Origin: Pararhizobium sp.
GTDB taxonomy: Bacteria; Pseudomonadota; Alphaproteobacteria; Rhizobiales; Rhizobiaceae
Length of the DNA stretch: 64,000 bases
Assembly (NCBI GenBank): GCA_017794825.1
Contig: CP051237.1
Location: 4,482,501 to 4,546,500, forward strand
Reading direction: 5' to 3'
How positions within the stretch are numbered: position 1 is the stretch's first letter; every line of letters begins with the position of its first letter. The notes under the pieces are model-generated. The model saw only the letters and a program-made list of their open reading frames with translations, searched no databases and was not told the DNA's origin. This document shows positions 25,722 to 33,706 of this stretch, one piece after another. The translations under genes and the position numbers were made by a program.

Positions 25722-27326
25722 ATGAACGTGGGATGCGCATGCGAAAGGTTCCTGCGGTTCCTCGCTCTGACACTGTGCGCCGTTGCGGTTCAGACCACAG
25801 TGACGTTCGCGCACGCATCGTTGAACGCGACGTCTCCACCGGACGGGGCCGTGATCCAAAGCGCGCCGTCCGCAATTTCCCTGACGTTCAGCGAACCGGT
25901 TTCCCCGCTCGTCCTCAACCTCGTTCGTCCCGACGGTTCCTCGACCGCCCTCGAGCGGTTCGAACTCAGCGGCGGGACGATCGATATCGTCGCGCCTGAC
26001 GACCTTGGACGCGGCACGCATGTGCTGACATGGCGGGTCGTCTCCGCTGATGGACATCCGGTCGGCGGCTCCGTGGTCTTTTCGATCGGCGAGGTAAGCA
26101 GCATGGCTCCGGTGATCGAACAAAAGATCGACCGGACCGTGCTCGTCTTCCTCTGGCTGACGAAATTGGCCCTCTATATCGGACTCTTTGTCGGTGCGGG
26201 CGGAGTGTTCGCGCAATCGGTGGTGATGCCCGGCATCCGGGCGGGGTCAGTATTGATCCGGGCGGCGCTTTCAGTCGGCGTCCTCGGTGCAGGGCTGTCC
26301 ACAGGTTTCCAGGGTATAGACGCTCTCGGCGCGCATGCCGGCGCTCTCGTGAGAATGAACGTCTGGACGACGGGCCTCGCCACCAGCTACGGAAAAACAG
26401 TGATCCTGGCGGTGATCGCCCTTCTGACCGGTTTCGCGGCGCTGGCCGCGCAGGGCGCCGCCGGCAGGGTCGCGGCAACGGCCGTACTGTTGCTTGCCGC
26501 CCTTGCGCCGGCATTGAGCGGTCATGCAAGCACCGCTGATCCTCAATGGCTCATGCGCCCGGCGGTGTTCCTCCACGCACTGGCTATAGCGATCTGGATC
26601 GGCGCGCTGATACCGCTTGGGCTCGCGCTAAATCGCCGCGAAACGGCTGCGCTGCCAGCGCTGGCGCGGTTTTCTAAAGTGATCCCGTGGGTGCTTGGAG
26701 CGCTCGTGGCGGCTGGCGTTGTGCTTGCCGTTGTGCAGGTGCGATTGCCCTGTGCGCTTTTCGACACCGCCTACGGTGAGGTTCTGATAATCAAGCTTGT
26801 CCTTCTCGCCCTCCTGTTTTCGCTTGCCGCGCTCAACCGCTGGCGGCTGACCGAGGCTGTCGAGGCGGGCGATGAGTCGGCCGCCCGCAGTCTCGTTCGG
26901 TCCATCGCTGCCGAAACGGTCATTGTCATCCTGGTCTTCGGAGCGGCTTCCGCATGGCGCTTCACACCGCCACCGCGCGCCCTGGCCGCGGCAGCCGCGC
27001 AGCCGGCAAGCACACATATCCACACCGGCAAGGCGATGGCGGACTTGTCCATAACGCCGGGCCGGGCAGGAAGCGTCTCCGTCTCCGCCTTCATAATGAC
27101 CGGCGAGTTCACTCAGCTCGATGCGAAAGAGGTCACATTCGTGTTTTCCAATCCGGCTGCCGGCATCGAGCCCTTCGAGCGCCCTGCCGCGAAAACGGGT
27201 GACGGCGACTGGCGCGCCGGGGACATCGTCCTGCCGTTACCCGGGACGTGGACCGTGCGCATAGATATCCTGATCAACGATTTCGAGATCGCGCGACTGG
27301 AAGGCCAGATCGAGATAACTCGGTGA
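25722..27326 (+). CDS. CopC-CopD fusion copper protein
   Basis: The protein has 534 residues. After a signal peptide the CopC domain starts with His (HASLNATSPPDG) and contains TFSEPVSPL and DGHPVGGSVVFSIG, the copper-binding beta-barrel. From about residue 137 the CopD domain has eight or so membrane helices, with conserved GHAS and WIGALIPLG. A C-terminal YtkA-like beta domain (from about 435, MADLSITPGRAGSVSVSAF) completes a YcnJ-type architecture for copper import. It ends the three-gene copper cluster. Confidence 0.9.
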   Translation: MNVGCACERFLRFLALTLCAVAVQTTVTFAHASLNATSPPDGAVIQSAPSAISLTFSEPVSPLVLNLVRPDGSSTALERFELSGGTIDIVAPDDLGRGTHVLTWRVVSADGHPVGGSVVFSIGEVSSMAPVIEQKIDRTVLVFLWLTKLALYIGLFVGAGGVFAQSVVMPGIRAGSVLIRAALSVGVLGAGLSTGFQGIDALGAHAGALVRMNVWTTGLATSYGKTVILAVIALLTGFAALAAQGAAGRVAATAVLLLAALAPALSGHASTADPQWLMRPAVFLHALAIAIWIGALIPLGLALNRRETAALPALARFSKVIPWVLGALVAAGVVLAVVQVRLPCALFDTAYGEVLIIKLVLLALLFSLAALNRWRLTEAVEAGDESAARSLVRSIAAETVIVILVFGAASAWRFTPPPRALAAAAAQPASTHIHTGKAMADLSITPGRAGSVSVSAFIMTGEFTQLDAKEVTFVFSNPAAGIEPFERPAAKTGDGDWRAGDIVLPLPGTWTVRIDILINDFEIARLEGQIEITR

Positions 27327-27715
27327 TCATTGATCCAACGTTTGCGGTTCCTGTCATCCAGAAATCGCCGCCTCCGACTCTGCGTGCACAGTCTCGATCA
27401 CGCCGTGGCTGAGCGCCGCCGCGGTCACGCCAAGAGCGGCCCTATCTGCAGTTTGCGGCGGCTGAGCAGGCCGCCGCCCGCGACGGCCGCTTCTTCCTGT
27501 CGGGTGTTCTTTGCTTTCGCCAACGCCGCCCCCCGGATCACATCCATCTTATCGATAGAAGTGTCGCGGAACTATAGGCGACGAGGCAGCTCAGGTGTAG
27601 GGACTGGAGAAGCAGATTGCGAACAGCAATCGAATACTTCACCTCCACGGCGACTTGCTTGATCGTTCCGGTGAAGGGGAAGGGCGACCTTGTCGATATC
27701 GAGCAGTTGCCTCGA
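27327..27715. other. gene-free stretch, possibly a decayed gene
   Basis: No gene with a start and ribosome site is found in 389 bp. One forward frame near 27434-27560 reads ERPYLQFAAAEQAAARDG with coding-like GC-rich third positions and then loses sense, which could be a relic. I cannot name a family. Confidence 0.35.
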
Positions 27716-28060
27716 TCAGGGCAGGGTGATGTTCTTGTTGGGCTCGATCCGCACCGTTGTGTCCGTCAGGTAACGGAAGCTCAGACCGGCCTCACCGGAG
27801 ACAATGCGATAGCAGCCTGCGGATACTTCATACGTGGCGCTTTCGCCTGACGGAATCTGCTGCGGCGCAGGCTGGGCGACTGCGTTCGTCTCGCACTGGA
27901 GGAGCGTGACGACGCCGACTGTGAAATCGGTGTTGTTGCGCAGCGTGAACGTTCCGGTCGGGACACCAGGACGAACGAGCTGAAGCGTCGGTTTGCTATC
28001 GCCCATTTCACTACAGGCAAAAAGCATGAGCAGAGGCAGGAGCAGAAGTGATTTTCGCAA
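27716..28060 (-). CDS. small predicted lipoprotein
   Basis: The protein has 114 residues. The N-terminus is a lipoprotein signal (basic MRK, hydrophobic core, lipobox LFACSE with Cys16). The mature part is a short beta-rich domain with two Cys (LLQCETN, SAGCYRI) that could pair, and FTLRNNTDFTVGVV, suggesting a small immunoglobulin-like fold. No named family recognised. It stands alone, divergent from the OsmC gene. Confidence 0.6.
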   Translation of the reverse strand: MRKSLLLLPLLMLFACSEMGDSKPTLQLVRPGVPTGTFTLRNNTDFTVGVVTLLQCETNAVAQPAPQQIPSGESATYEVSAGCYRIVSGEAGLSFRYLTDTTVRIEPNKNITLP

Positions 28061-28268
28061 GAAACTTTCCTCGTTATGGTTTGCAGTCAGACTAAACTTT
28101 TCTATTCATGGCGAACAACTATGGTCTATCCCCCGCCGAGTAAACCCGGTTGGTTGGTTTGTACTGTCGTAAAACTGAGTCAAACTCTGGCCTTTAAGAT
28201 GTGTTAACCATGATCCTGTGCAGGCGGGAGGAGGATGTGCGTTCCCCGCCGCCAAATGGGGGTGACGT

Positions 28269-29465
28269 ATGCCGATGGGTGAAAACATCATTGCGGCCAG
28301 TGGGCTGGCGCCGTTTTTCAAGATTTCAAATCCGGATATTGTCGGTATCCGGCCTCCGGAAATCCGTGAGGGCGACGCGCTGCAGAGCCGTATCCGGTCG
28401 CTGTCCGGTTTCCAGAAGGAAGCGATTGTCGCGTCGGCGCGAACAGGGCTCGTCTGGCGTCTGGTCAGCGACGAGGGCGCGTATCTCGACGGACATGACG
28501 CCGCTCCCTGTCCCTTGGCATTTCTGAGCGCCGGCATGGCGGCGTCCTATATGGACGAAATACTGGCGCTTGCTGAGCAGCAAGGCGTCGAGATCCGGCA
28601 TATCAGGCTCGTGCTGGACAACTACTACACGATGAAAGGTTCGATGCAGCGGCGAACCATGGTCGGCGGCGCGCTTCCGGTGGAGCTTGTCGTGGAGATC
28701 GATTGCGATCTCGAAGACGCGGCGCTCAACCAGTTGCTGATGGACGCCGTTCATGCTTCGCCGCTCAACGGTCTGATGCGCGGCCGGCTGACGAGCCTGT
28801 TCGCCCTTTCGAAGAACGGCCGCGAGTTGCAACTCGGCAATGCGGCGCCGCTCTTCGGTGATCCGTATCCTGACACAGGCGCCCGATTTGGCGACCTCGA
28901 TGCCGAATCTTCTGATCTCGACCTCGTGGCGCCTGTCGGCGTGACGCCGAAGAAGGACGTGGCGCATGGCACGGCCGCGGCTGGCTCAAGTCTTGCGGAC
29001 GAACAGAACCGGGTGCTCAACATCGGCGCCGTCTGCACCTTGCGCGAGGATGGTTTGAAGGACATCGTCCAGATGCAGTACAGCCCCCACGGCACGTCGT
29101 TCCGGTTTCTCTCGGAGCCGGCGCCGGTCGATGGCGGCAAGGGGCGGGCGCCGGACGCCAATACGCTGATTTCGGCCGGGTTCGGTTTCTGTTTCATGAC
29201 GCAGTTCGGCCGCTTCGTCAGCATGCTGAAGCTCGACCTGCCCGAATACCGCATCGTGCAGGACACGTTCTTCTCTCTCGGCGGCGCCACCGGCGGCACA
29301 GGCGAACCCGGCAAGGCCGACCCGGTCGAGACCCATGTCTATCTGACGACGATGGAGAATGACGACACGGCGCGCGAAATGCTCGATATTGCAGAACAGA
29401 CCTGCTTTCTGCACGCCTTCTGCCGGACCGACCTCAAGACGAAACTCCGCGTCAGTCGCGTATAG
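28269..29465 (+). CDS. OsmC-family protein with two OsmC-like domains
   Basis: The protein has 398 residues. The first half carries an OsmC-like core with the redox Cys region APCPLAFLSAGMAASYMDEI (about 79-98) and the second half a related core with ISAGFGFCFMTQFGRF (about 300-315), so it appears to be a tandem fusion of two OsmC units that normally dimerise. OsmC/Ohr proteins reduce organic hydroperoxides via a Cys pair; here each half shows one clear Cys of the pair, so activity may differ. GGGGGTGACGT precedes the ATG. Confidence 0.75.
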   Translation: MPMGENIIAASGLAPFFKISNPDIVGIRPPEIREGDALQSRIRSLSGFQKEAIVASARTGLVWRLVSDEGAYLDGHDAAPCPLAFLSAGMAASYMDEILALAEQQGVEIRHIRLVLDNYYTMKGSMQRRTMVGGALPVELVVEIDCDLEDAALNQLLMDAVHASPLNGLMRGRLTSLFALSKNGRELQLGNAAPLFGDPYPDTGARFGDLDAESSDLDLVAPVGVTPKKDVAHGTAAAGSSLADEQNRVLNIGAVCTLREDGLKDIVQMQYSPHGTSFRFLSEPAPVDGGKGRAPDANTLISAGFGFCFMTQFGRFVSMLKLDLPEYRIVQDTFFSLGGATGGTGEPGKADPVETHVYLTTMENDDTAREMLDIAEQTCFLHAFCRTDLKTKLRVSRV

Positions 29466-29582
29466 TGGCCTTGCGCTCCACTCAGGCCCACGTGGGGATC
29501 ACTCGCCAAAATCTTGCATGCCGGGCCAAAGATACCGACTGGTCGATCCCACAAAAAACAACAGCGGCCGTAGTCGTTAAAA

Positions 29583-29623
29583 AGGTACAACCATTCCGGG
29601 GAATGCGCCCTGCATGGCTGTAC
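29583..29623. other. long imperfect hairpin in a 241-bp intergenic gap
   Basis: GGTACAACCAT (29583-29593) pairs with ATGGCTGTACC (29613-29623) with one mismatch, and an inner GGG/CCC pairing extends it. No T-run follows. It lies between the OsmC gene and the toxin gene, whose transcripts converge; it may be a processing or barrier structure. Confidence 0.35.
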
Positions 29624-29706
29624 CTGTACTGCCAATGCTCAGCGACGTCTTTCAGATTGCTCATATCGAGGTTGGGGAAAATTTCCGCAACCAAAATTAA
29701 TTCCTG

Positions 29707-29997
29707 TCAATCAAATCGCTCAGGCCATGGAAGGGATGCATGATGCACACCCAATATCTCAATGACGTCACCATTTACTCGGTAGGGAATAACAAAAGGC
29801 GTTTTCACGATTACAAACTCTCTTGTGCCGGCAATGCGGCCGTCGCGACCGGATTCCGGAAACAGAACAAGCTGCTCGTCGATTTTGTCGACGATGGCTC
29901 GAACTGTCTTTTTTGCTGCTTGAGGATTGTCTAAAGCTATGTATCGCCGTACGTTTGAAAGATCTTCGATGGCCTGCGGCATCCAAAGAATTTTCAT
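29707..29997 (-). CDS. RelE/ParE-family toxin
   Basis: The protein has 96 residues with the ParE-like layout: MPQAIEDLSNVRRYIALDNPQAA in the N-terminal helices, LVLFPESGRDGRIAGTREFVI in the central strands, and the C-terminal PYRVNGDVIEILGVHHA. Such toxins block gyrase (ParE) or cleave mRNA (RelE); the family position cannot be settled. It overlaps the antitoxin gene by ATGA and is made after it, the usual order. Confidence 0.85.
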   Translation of the reverse strand: MKILWMPQAIEDLSNVRRYIALDNPQAAKKTVRAIVDKIDEQLVLFPESGRDGRIAGTREFVIVKTPFVIPYRVNGDVIEILGVHHASLPWPERFD

Positions 29998-30260
29998 GCT
30001 TTTGGCGCAGTATATTCGCTGTCGGTGTCCCAGGCATCGATCCAGTCAAGAACAGATTGATGTGTTGCACCCTGGCCTCCATCGGCAGCAGCGAGCGCTT
30101 CGACAATTCGCTTTTCCTGCCATTCGCGAACCTTCAAATATCCGTTGATGGCCTCAGCCGCGATAAAAGACTTACTGCGCCTCTGTTTTTTTGCCTGGTC
30201 GTCGAGGCGATCCTTTACCTCTTGCTCAACCCTGATCGTGAGCGTTGTAGACGCTGCCAT
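29994..30260 (-). CDS. ribbon-helix-helix antitoxin
   Basis: The protein has 88 residues from ATG 30260. The N-terminal strand TTLTIRVEQEV, the two helices RLDDQAKKQRRSKSFIAAEAINGYL, and an acidic C-terminus (AWDTDSEYTAPKA) match CopG/ParD-type antitoxins that bind both operator DNA and the toxin. The frame runs upstream to 30329, but that part is not like the family. A palindrome lies 27 bp upstream. Confidence 0.87.
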   Translation of the reverse strand: MAASTTLTIRVEQEVKDRLDDQAKKQRRSKSFIAAEAINGYLKVREWQEKRIVEALAAADGGQGATHQSVLDWIDAWDTDSEYTAPKA

Positions 30261-30286
30261 TTCGACTCCATTATCTGATGCTTTCT

Positions 30287-30308
30287 TATGTACACATTGT
30301 AACACATA
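30287..30308. promoter_or_regulatory. palindrome upstream of the toxin-antitoxin genes
   Basis: TATGT (30287-30291) and ACATA (30304-30308) are inverted arms with a 12-base AT-rich centre. The position just upstream of the antitoxin start fits an autoregulatory operator bound by the ribbon-helix-helix protein. Support is modest. Confidence 0.4.
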
Positions 30309-30632
30309 CGATTCGGTTTTCCCATACAAATGGAAATGGGCAATCTGATCTATAGATTAAATCAAATCGTCGGTGCAGGTCGGCCGTACTTCAAATTATC
30401 AAATCTGACCGACTTTCAGGTGTGTCCTGGATAGTAAGGTTCCCCGGTGAAGCAGGCCGCGCAAGCCGCCCGGTAGGCGATCCTGACGTTGAAGCCGATC
30501 GTTAAGGGCGGAACGAAGGAGGAACATAGTTGCTGATTTTCGTTACGATCTGTGCTATACTGATCGTTCGCGAATTGAAACATGATCCATGCCCAAACAG
30601 CGCCTGGTCGTTGCAGAAAAACCGAAGAATAC
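30309..30632. other. AT-rich intergenic stretch before the repeat array
   Basis: No gene is seen. The stretch starts behind the toxin-antitoxin promoter region and becomes AT-rich near the array. TTGCTG (30530) and TATACT (30556) lie 20 bases apart, too far for a good sigma-70 promoter. A decayed seventh repeat unit may start at 30588. Confidence 0.5.
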
Positions 30633-30880
30633 GAATTCCCGAAACAAAGCCAGATTGTAGAAACTCACGAAAAACGCGAATTCCCGAAACAAACCCAGAT
30701 CCGCCCATACGATCAAAAACGCCATTTCCCGAAACGAAGCCAGTTTCCCTGATTGACCTGAAAAAGCGAATTCCCGAAACAAAGCCAGATTGGTCGAGAG
30801 ACCCGGAAACGTGGATTCCCGAAACAAAGCCAGACTGCCATCTGGGCGTAGAGCGCCATTTCCCGAAACAAAGCCAAATT
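30633..30880 (+). repeat. array of six 45-nt repeat units
   Basis: Six units start at 30633, 30678, 30723, 30768, 30813 and 30857 (spacings 45, 45, 45, 45, 44). Each has a conserved block of about 20 bases close to TTCCCGAAACAAAGCCAGA and a variable block of about 17 bases, usually followed by an A-rich AAAAACGC lead into the next unit. The 15-codon period keeps frames open on both strands (RIPETKPD forward, FVSGIR reverse), but there is no start codon with a ribosome site. A seventh, decayed unit may precede at 30588. The same core occurs once more at 207-225. Confidence 0.85.
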
Positions 30881-31005
30881 TTTAAAAAAATATTAGAAAT
30901 CAATAGCTTGCATGGAAAATATCAAGGAGCTTGCCATTTCAGTTGACAGCCTTCATGCGCCGGCGGATATCATTGCACAGCGCATGCTTTCGAATGGAGC
31001 AGACG

Positions 31006-31470
31006 ATGTCGCCTTTCAGCATGGATAATCCGGTCTTTGTCAGCTACGTCATCGCGGCTTGCCTGATGGTGCTCAAGATACTCGGGCAAGGCTGGGTGAC
31101 CGTCTACCGCATGATGAGCAGCAACAGCGGGCTGATCAATCCGGAGGACCTCAAGCCGGGACCCGCCAACCGCAATCCCAGGCCGGACCAGCTGGAGTTG
31201 AATGACTATGTCGATCGGTCGCGGCGCGTCCAGCGAAACGATCTTGAAAATATCCCGGCCTTTCTGGCCTGCGGACTGATATTTGTGGCGGTCGGGCCGC
31301 CGCTGGTTCTCGCCAACATCTTCTTTGTCGCATTCGTGCTGGCGCGTCTTGCCCATACGTGGGCCTATATGACCAGTCAGCGGCACGAGACGAGAGCGAC
31401 GTTCTACACGATCGGCTCCGTCATCACGATCATCATGGCGCTTTACGCGCTGGCGGCCGCCGTGTTCTGA
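31006..31470 (+). CDS. MAPEG-family membrane protein
   Basis: The protein has 154 residues and four membrane helices, with the MAPEG-type NPRPDQLELNDYVDRSRRVQRNDLENIP segment split across the cytoplasmic loop (RNDLENIPAF is the diagnostic part). The family includes glutathione-dependent membrane enzymes. The ATG at 31006 has GGAG seven bases before it; the open frame from 30931 is not needed. The last 28 bp overlap the convergent transglutaminase gene. Confidence 0.85.
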   Translation: MSPFSMDNPVFVSYVIAACLMVLKILGQGWVTVYRMMSSNSGLINPEDLKPGPANRNPRPDQLELNDYVDRSRRVQRNDLENIPAFLACGLIFVAVGPPLVLANIFFVAFVLARLAHTWAYMTSQRHETRATFYTIGSVITIIMALYALAAAVF

Positions 31471-32246
31471 TTGCGCTCGGTCACGTCTACCGTCTGTTCC
31501 ACGAGTTCGGCAAAGCCGAAATTCGTCATGAAGGCGATCGTGGCCGCATCCTCGCCGACGCCGATCCGCGCCATCCGGTCAGCGGTCGCCATGCCCGTCG
31601 CATCGACCAGGCGCCAGGCGCCGTCGAGGAAAACCTCGGCCACGGCGTGGAAGTCCTGCGGCGTCACGTCCGGGCCGTAGACGCTGACCATGCGGGCGGG
31701 GATGGATGAGGCGCGGGCGAGCGTGATCATCACATGCGCGAAATCGCGGCAGACGCCCTGTCGCTGAACGAAGGTTTCAAGCGCCGTCGTGCGCGGATTG
31801 CTGGCGCCCGGCACGTACTGGAAGCCGGCGTTGATCCAGTCGCGGATCGCGGCGATGCGCGCGCCGCCCTGAAGGTGGCCGAATTCGGCGATGACGAAGT
31901 TCTGAAAATCGGCTGACGGACAGAAGCGCGACGGCATGAGATAGCGCACGGTTTCGCCCGGCAACTGGTGCGGCGGCGTGAAAGCCAGACTGGCGAGGTC
32001 CGGCGCATCCCGTTTGATTTCGACAGACGCGGAGTAGCTGCAGACGAAGTCGTTCTGGACGCGCAGCCACAGCCGCTCGCCGATAGCGTCTTCCGCGGGC
32101 ACGCGGGCCTGGTGGTCCGTGTCGCTGAGCTCGAGATTGGACGACAGGATCTGCTGGTCGGGCTGGCTGGCGGCCTCGATCTGCAACAGCACATCCGTTT
32201 TCTGCGGCATGCGGTAATGAAGGTGGGTCTTGATGTCGAGGATCAT
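31443..32246 (-). CDS. transglutaminase-like cysteine protease-fold protein
   Basis: The protein has 267 residues from the ATG at 32246. The N-terminal beta domain (DIKTHLHYRMPQ, to about 100) precedes a transglutaminase core with Cys in RQGVCRDFAHVMITLAR, His in PQDFHAVAEVFLDG and Asp in RLVDATG, the complete catalytic triad. No signal peptide is seen, so a cytoplasmic peptidase or amidase is likely. Substrate is unknown. Confidence 0.87.
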   Translation of the reverse strand: MILDIKTHLHYRMPQKTDVLLQIEAASQPDQQILSSNLELSDTDHQARVPAEDAIGERLWLRVQNDFVCSYSASVEIKRDAPDLASLAFTPPHQLPGETVRYLMPSRFCPSADFQNFVIAEFGHLQGGARIAAIRDWINAGFQYVPGASNPRTTALETFVQRQGVCRDFAHVMITLARASSIPARMVSVYGPDVTPQDFHAVAEVFLDGAWRLVDATGMATADRMARIGVGEDAATIAFMTNFGFAELVEQTVDVTERNQNTAAASA

Positions 32247-32344
32247 GGGAATTCCGTTCTTTTCGCGTCTCAAAACGCTTCATTTCAACGGCGGTTCCAA
32301 AGTTTGTAGCGATCAAGCACGGAAACTTAAAATTACGCGGGATG

Positions 32345-33703
32345 CTATCCGTAGACCACATTCGGCAGCCAGGTGATGATCTCGGGGAACACCATGCACA
32401 GAACGAGGCCGATGATCTGGATCATCAGGAACGGGATCGCCGCCTTGAAGATGCGCGCCATCGGGATTTCGGGCGGAGCCACGCCGCGCAGATAGAAGAG
32501 CGCGTAGCCGAAGGGCGGCGACAGGAAGCTCATCTGCATGTTGACGAGATAAAGCACGCCAAACCACAGGACGAGATCTCCCGGATCGTCGAAGCCGAAA
32601 CTGGCGGCGCCCAGCGCCTTGATGATCGGAACGAAGATCGGCACGCACAGAAGCAGGATGCCGACCCAGTCGAGGAACATGCCCAGGAACACCAGAATGA
32701 TCTGCATCATGATCAGTATGCCCCAGGGTCCGAGACCGAGGCCCTGCATGGCGCTCGACACGAATTGCTGGCCGCCTTCAAGTACATAGAGACCGACGAA
32801 GATCGTCGCGCCGAACATGATCCAGATCACCATGGCCGAGGCTTTCAGCGTCGTCACACAGGCGCCCCGAACCGTCGCCCAGTCGAGCTTGCGGTGGATG
32901 GCCGCAACGATGAACGCGCCGAAGGTGCCGATGCCGGCGGCCTCCACCGGCGTCGCCACGCCGGAAAAGATGACGCCGAGCACGACGACGATGAGGATGA
33001 TCGGGGCCGACATCCGGGAGAGGATCCTCAGCTTTTCCGTGAAGCTAATGCGCTCCTCGATCGAGGCGGCGGGACCGAGTTCCGGATTGATGTAGCATCT
33101 CACGGTGACATAAAGGACGTAGAGACCGGAGAGCAGAAGACCCGGGAATACCGCGCCGATGAAGAGTTCGCCGACGGACTGCTCTGCGACGACCGCGTAG
33201 ATGATCGCAAGAATGGACGGCGGGATCAGGATGCCCAGCGTGCCGCCGGCCATGATCGATCCCATGGCGATTTCCGGATTGTAGCGCTTCTTCAGCATGG
33301 CGGGCAGGGCGATGATGCCCATCGTCACGACCGCCGCGCCGATGACGCCGACCATGGCCGCGAGGATGGTCGACGCGATGATGGTGGCCGAGGCGAGACC
33401 GCCGCGGACGCCTCCCAGCACCTTGTAGATCACATCGAACATGTCGTTGATGATGCCCGCCCGTTCGAGCATCGCCGCCATGAAGATGAAGAGCGGTATC
33501 GCCGAGAGCTGGTAGTTGGTCATCAGCGGGAAGATGCGGCTCGGCACGATGTTGAGCACCTGCCAGCTGTCGCCCAGGATGAACAGGAACACGCAGGCGA
33601 GTCCGCCGGTGACGAAGGCCAGCGGCAGACCGGCCATGAGCAGCACGATAAGACTGCCGAACATGATGAGGGTGAGCCACCCGATGGAGATATCGACTCC
33701 CAT
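32345..33703 (-). CDS. TRAP transporter large permease (DctM), third system
   Basis: The protein has 452 residues and about 12 helices with DctM signatures: SAIPLFIFMAAMLERAG, GVIGAAVVTMGIIALPAML, MAGGTLGILIPPSILAI and SFLSPPFGYALFYLRGVAP near the C-terminus. It is the larger subunit of the transporter, encoded three bases downstream of the fused small subunit. The transport unit reads binding protein, small subunit, large subunit on the minus strand. Confidence 0.93.
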   Translation of the reverse strand: MGVDISIGWLTLIMFGSLIVLLMAGLPLAFVTGGLACVFLFILGDSWQVLNIVPSRIFPLMTNYQLSAIPLFIFMAAMLERAGIINDMFDVIYKVLGGVRGGLASATIIASTILAAMVGVIGAAVVTMGIIALPAMLKKRYNPEIAMGSIMAGGTLGILIPPSILAIIYAVVAEQSVGELFIGAVFPGLLLSGLYVLYVTVRCYINPELGPAASIEERISFTEKLRILSRMSAPIILIVVVLGVIFSGVATPVEAAGIGTFGAFIVAAIHRKLDWATVRGACVTTLKASAMVIWIMFGATIFVGLYVLEGGQQFVSSAMQGLGLGPWGILIMMQIILVFLGMFLDWVGILLLCVPIFVPIIKALGAASFGFDDPGDLVLWFGVLYLVNMQMSFLSPPFGYALFYLRGVAPPEIPMARIFKAAIPFLMIQIIGLVLCMVFPEIITWLPNVVYG

Positions 33704-33706
33704 GGA

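Noticed and set aside
30633..30880. CRISPR array
   Set aside because: The repeat core is only about 20 bases, the period is 45, units vary and no cas genes are near.
30530..30946. 138-codon gene across the repeats
   Set aside because: It starts with TTG without a ribosome site, and the reading is explained by the 15-codon repeat period on both strands.
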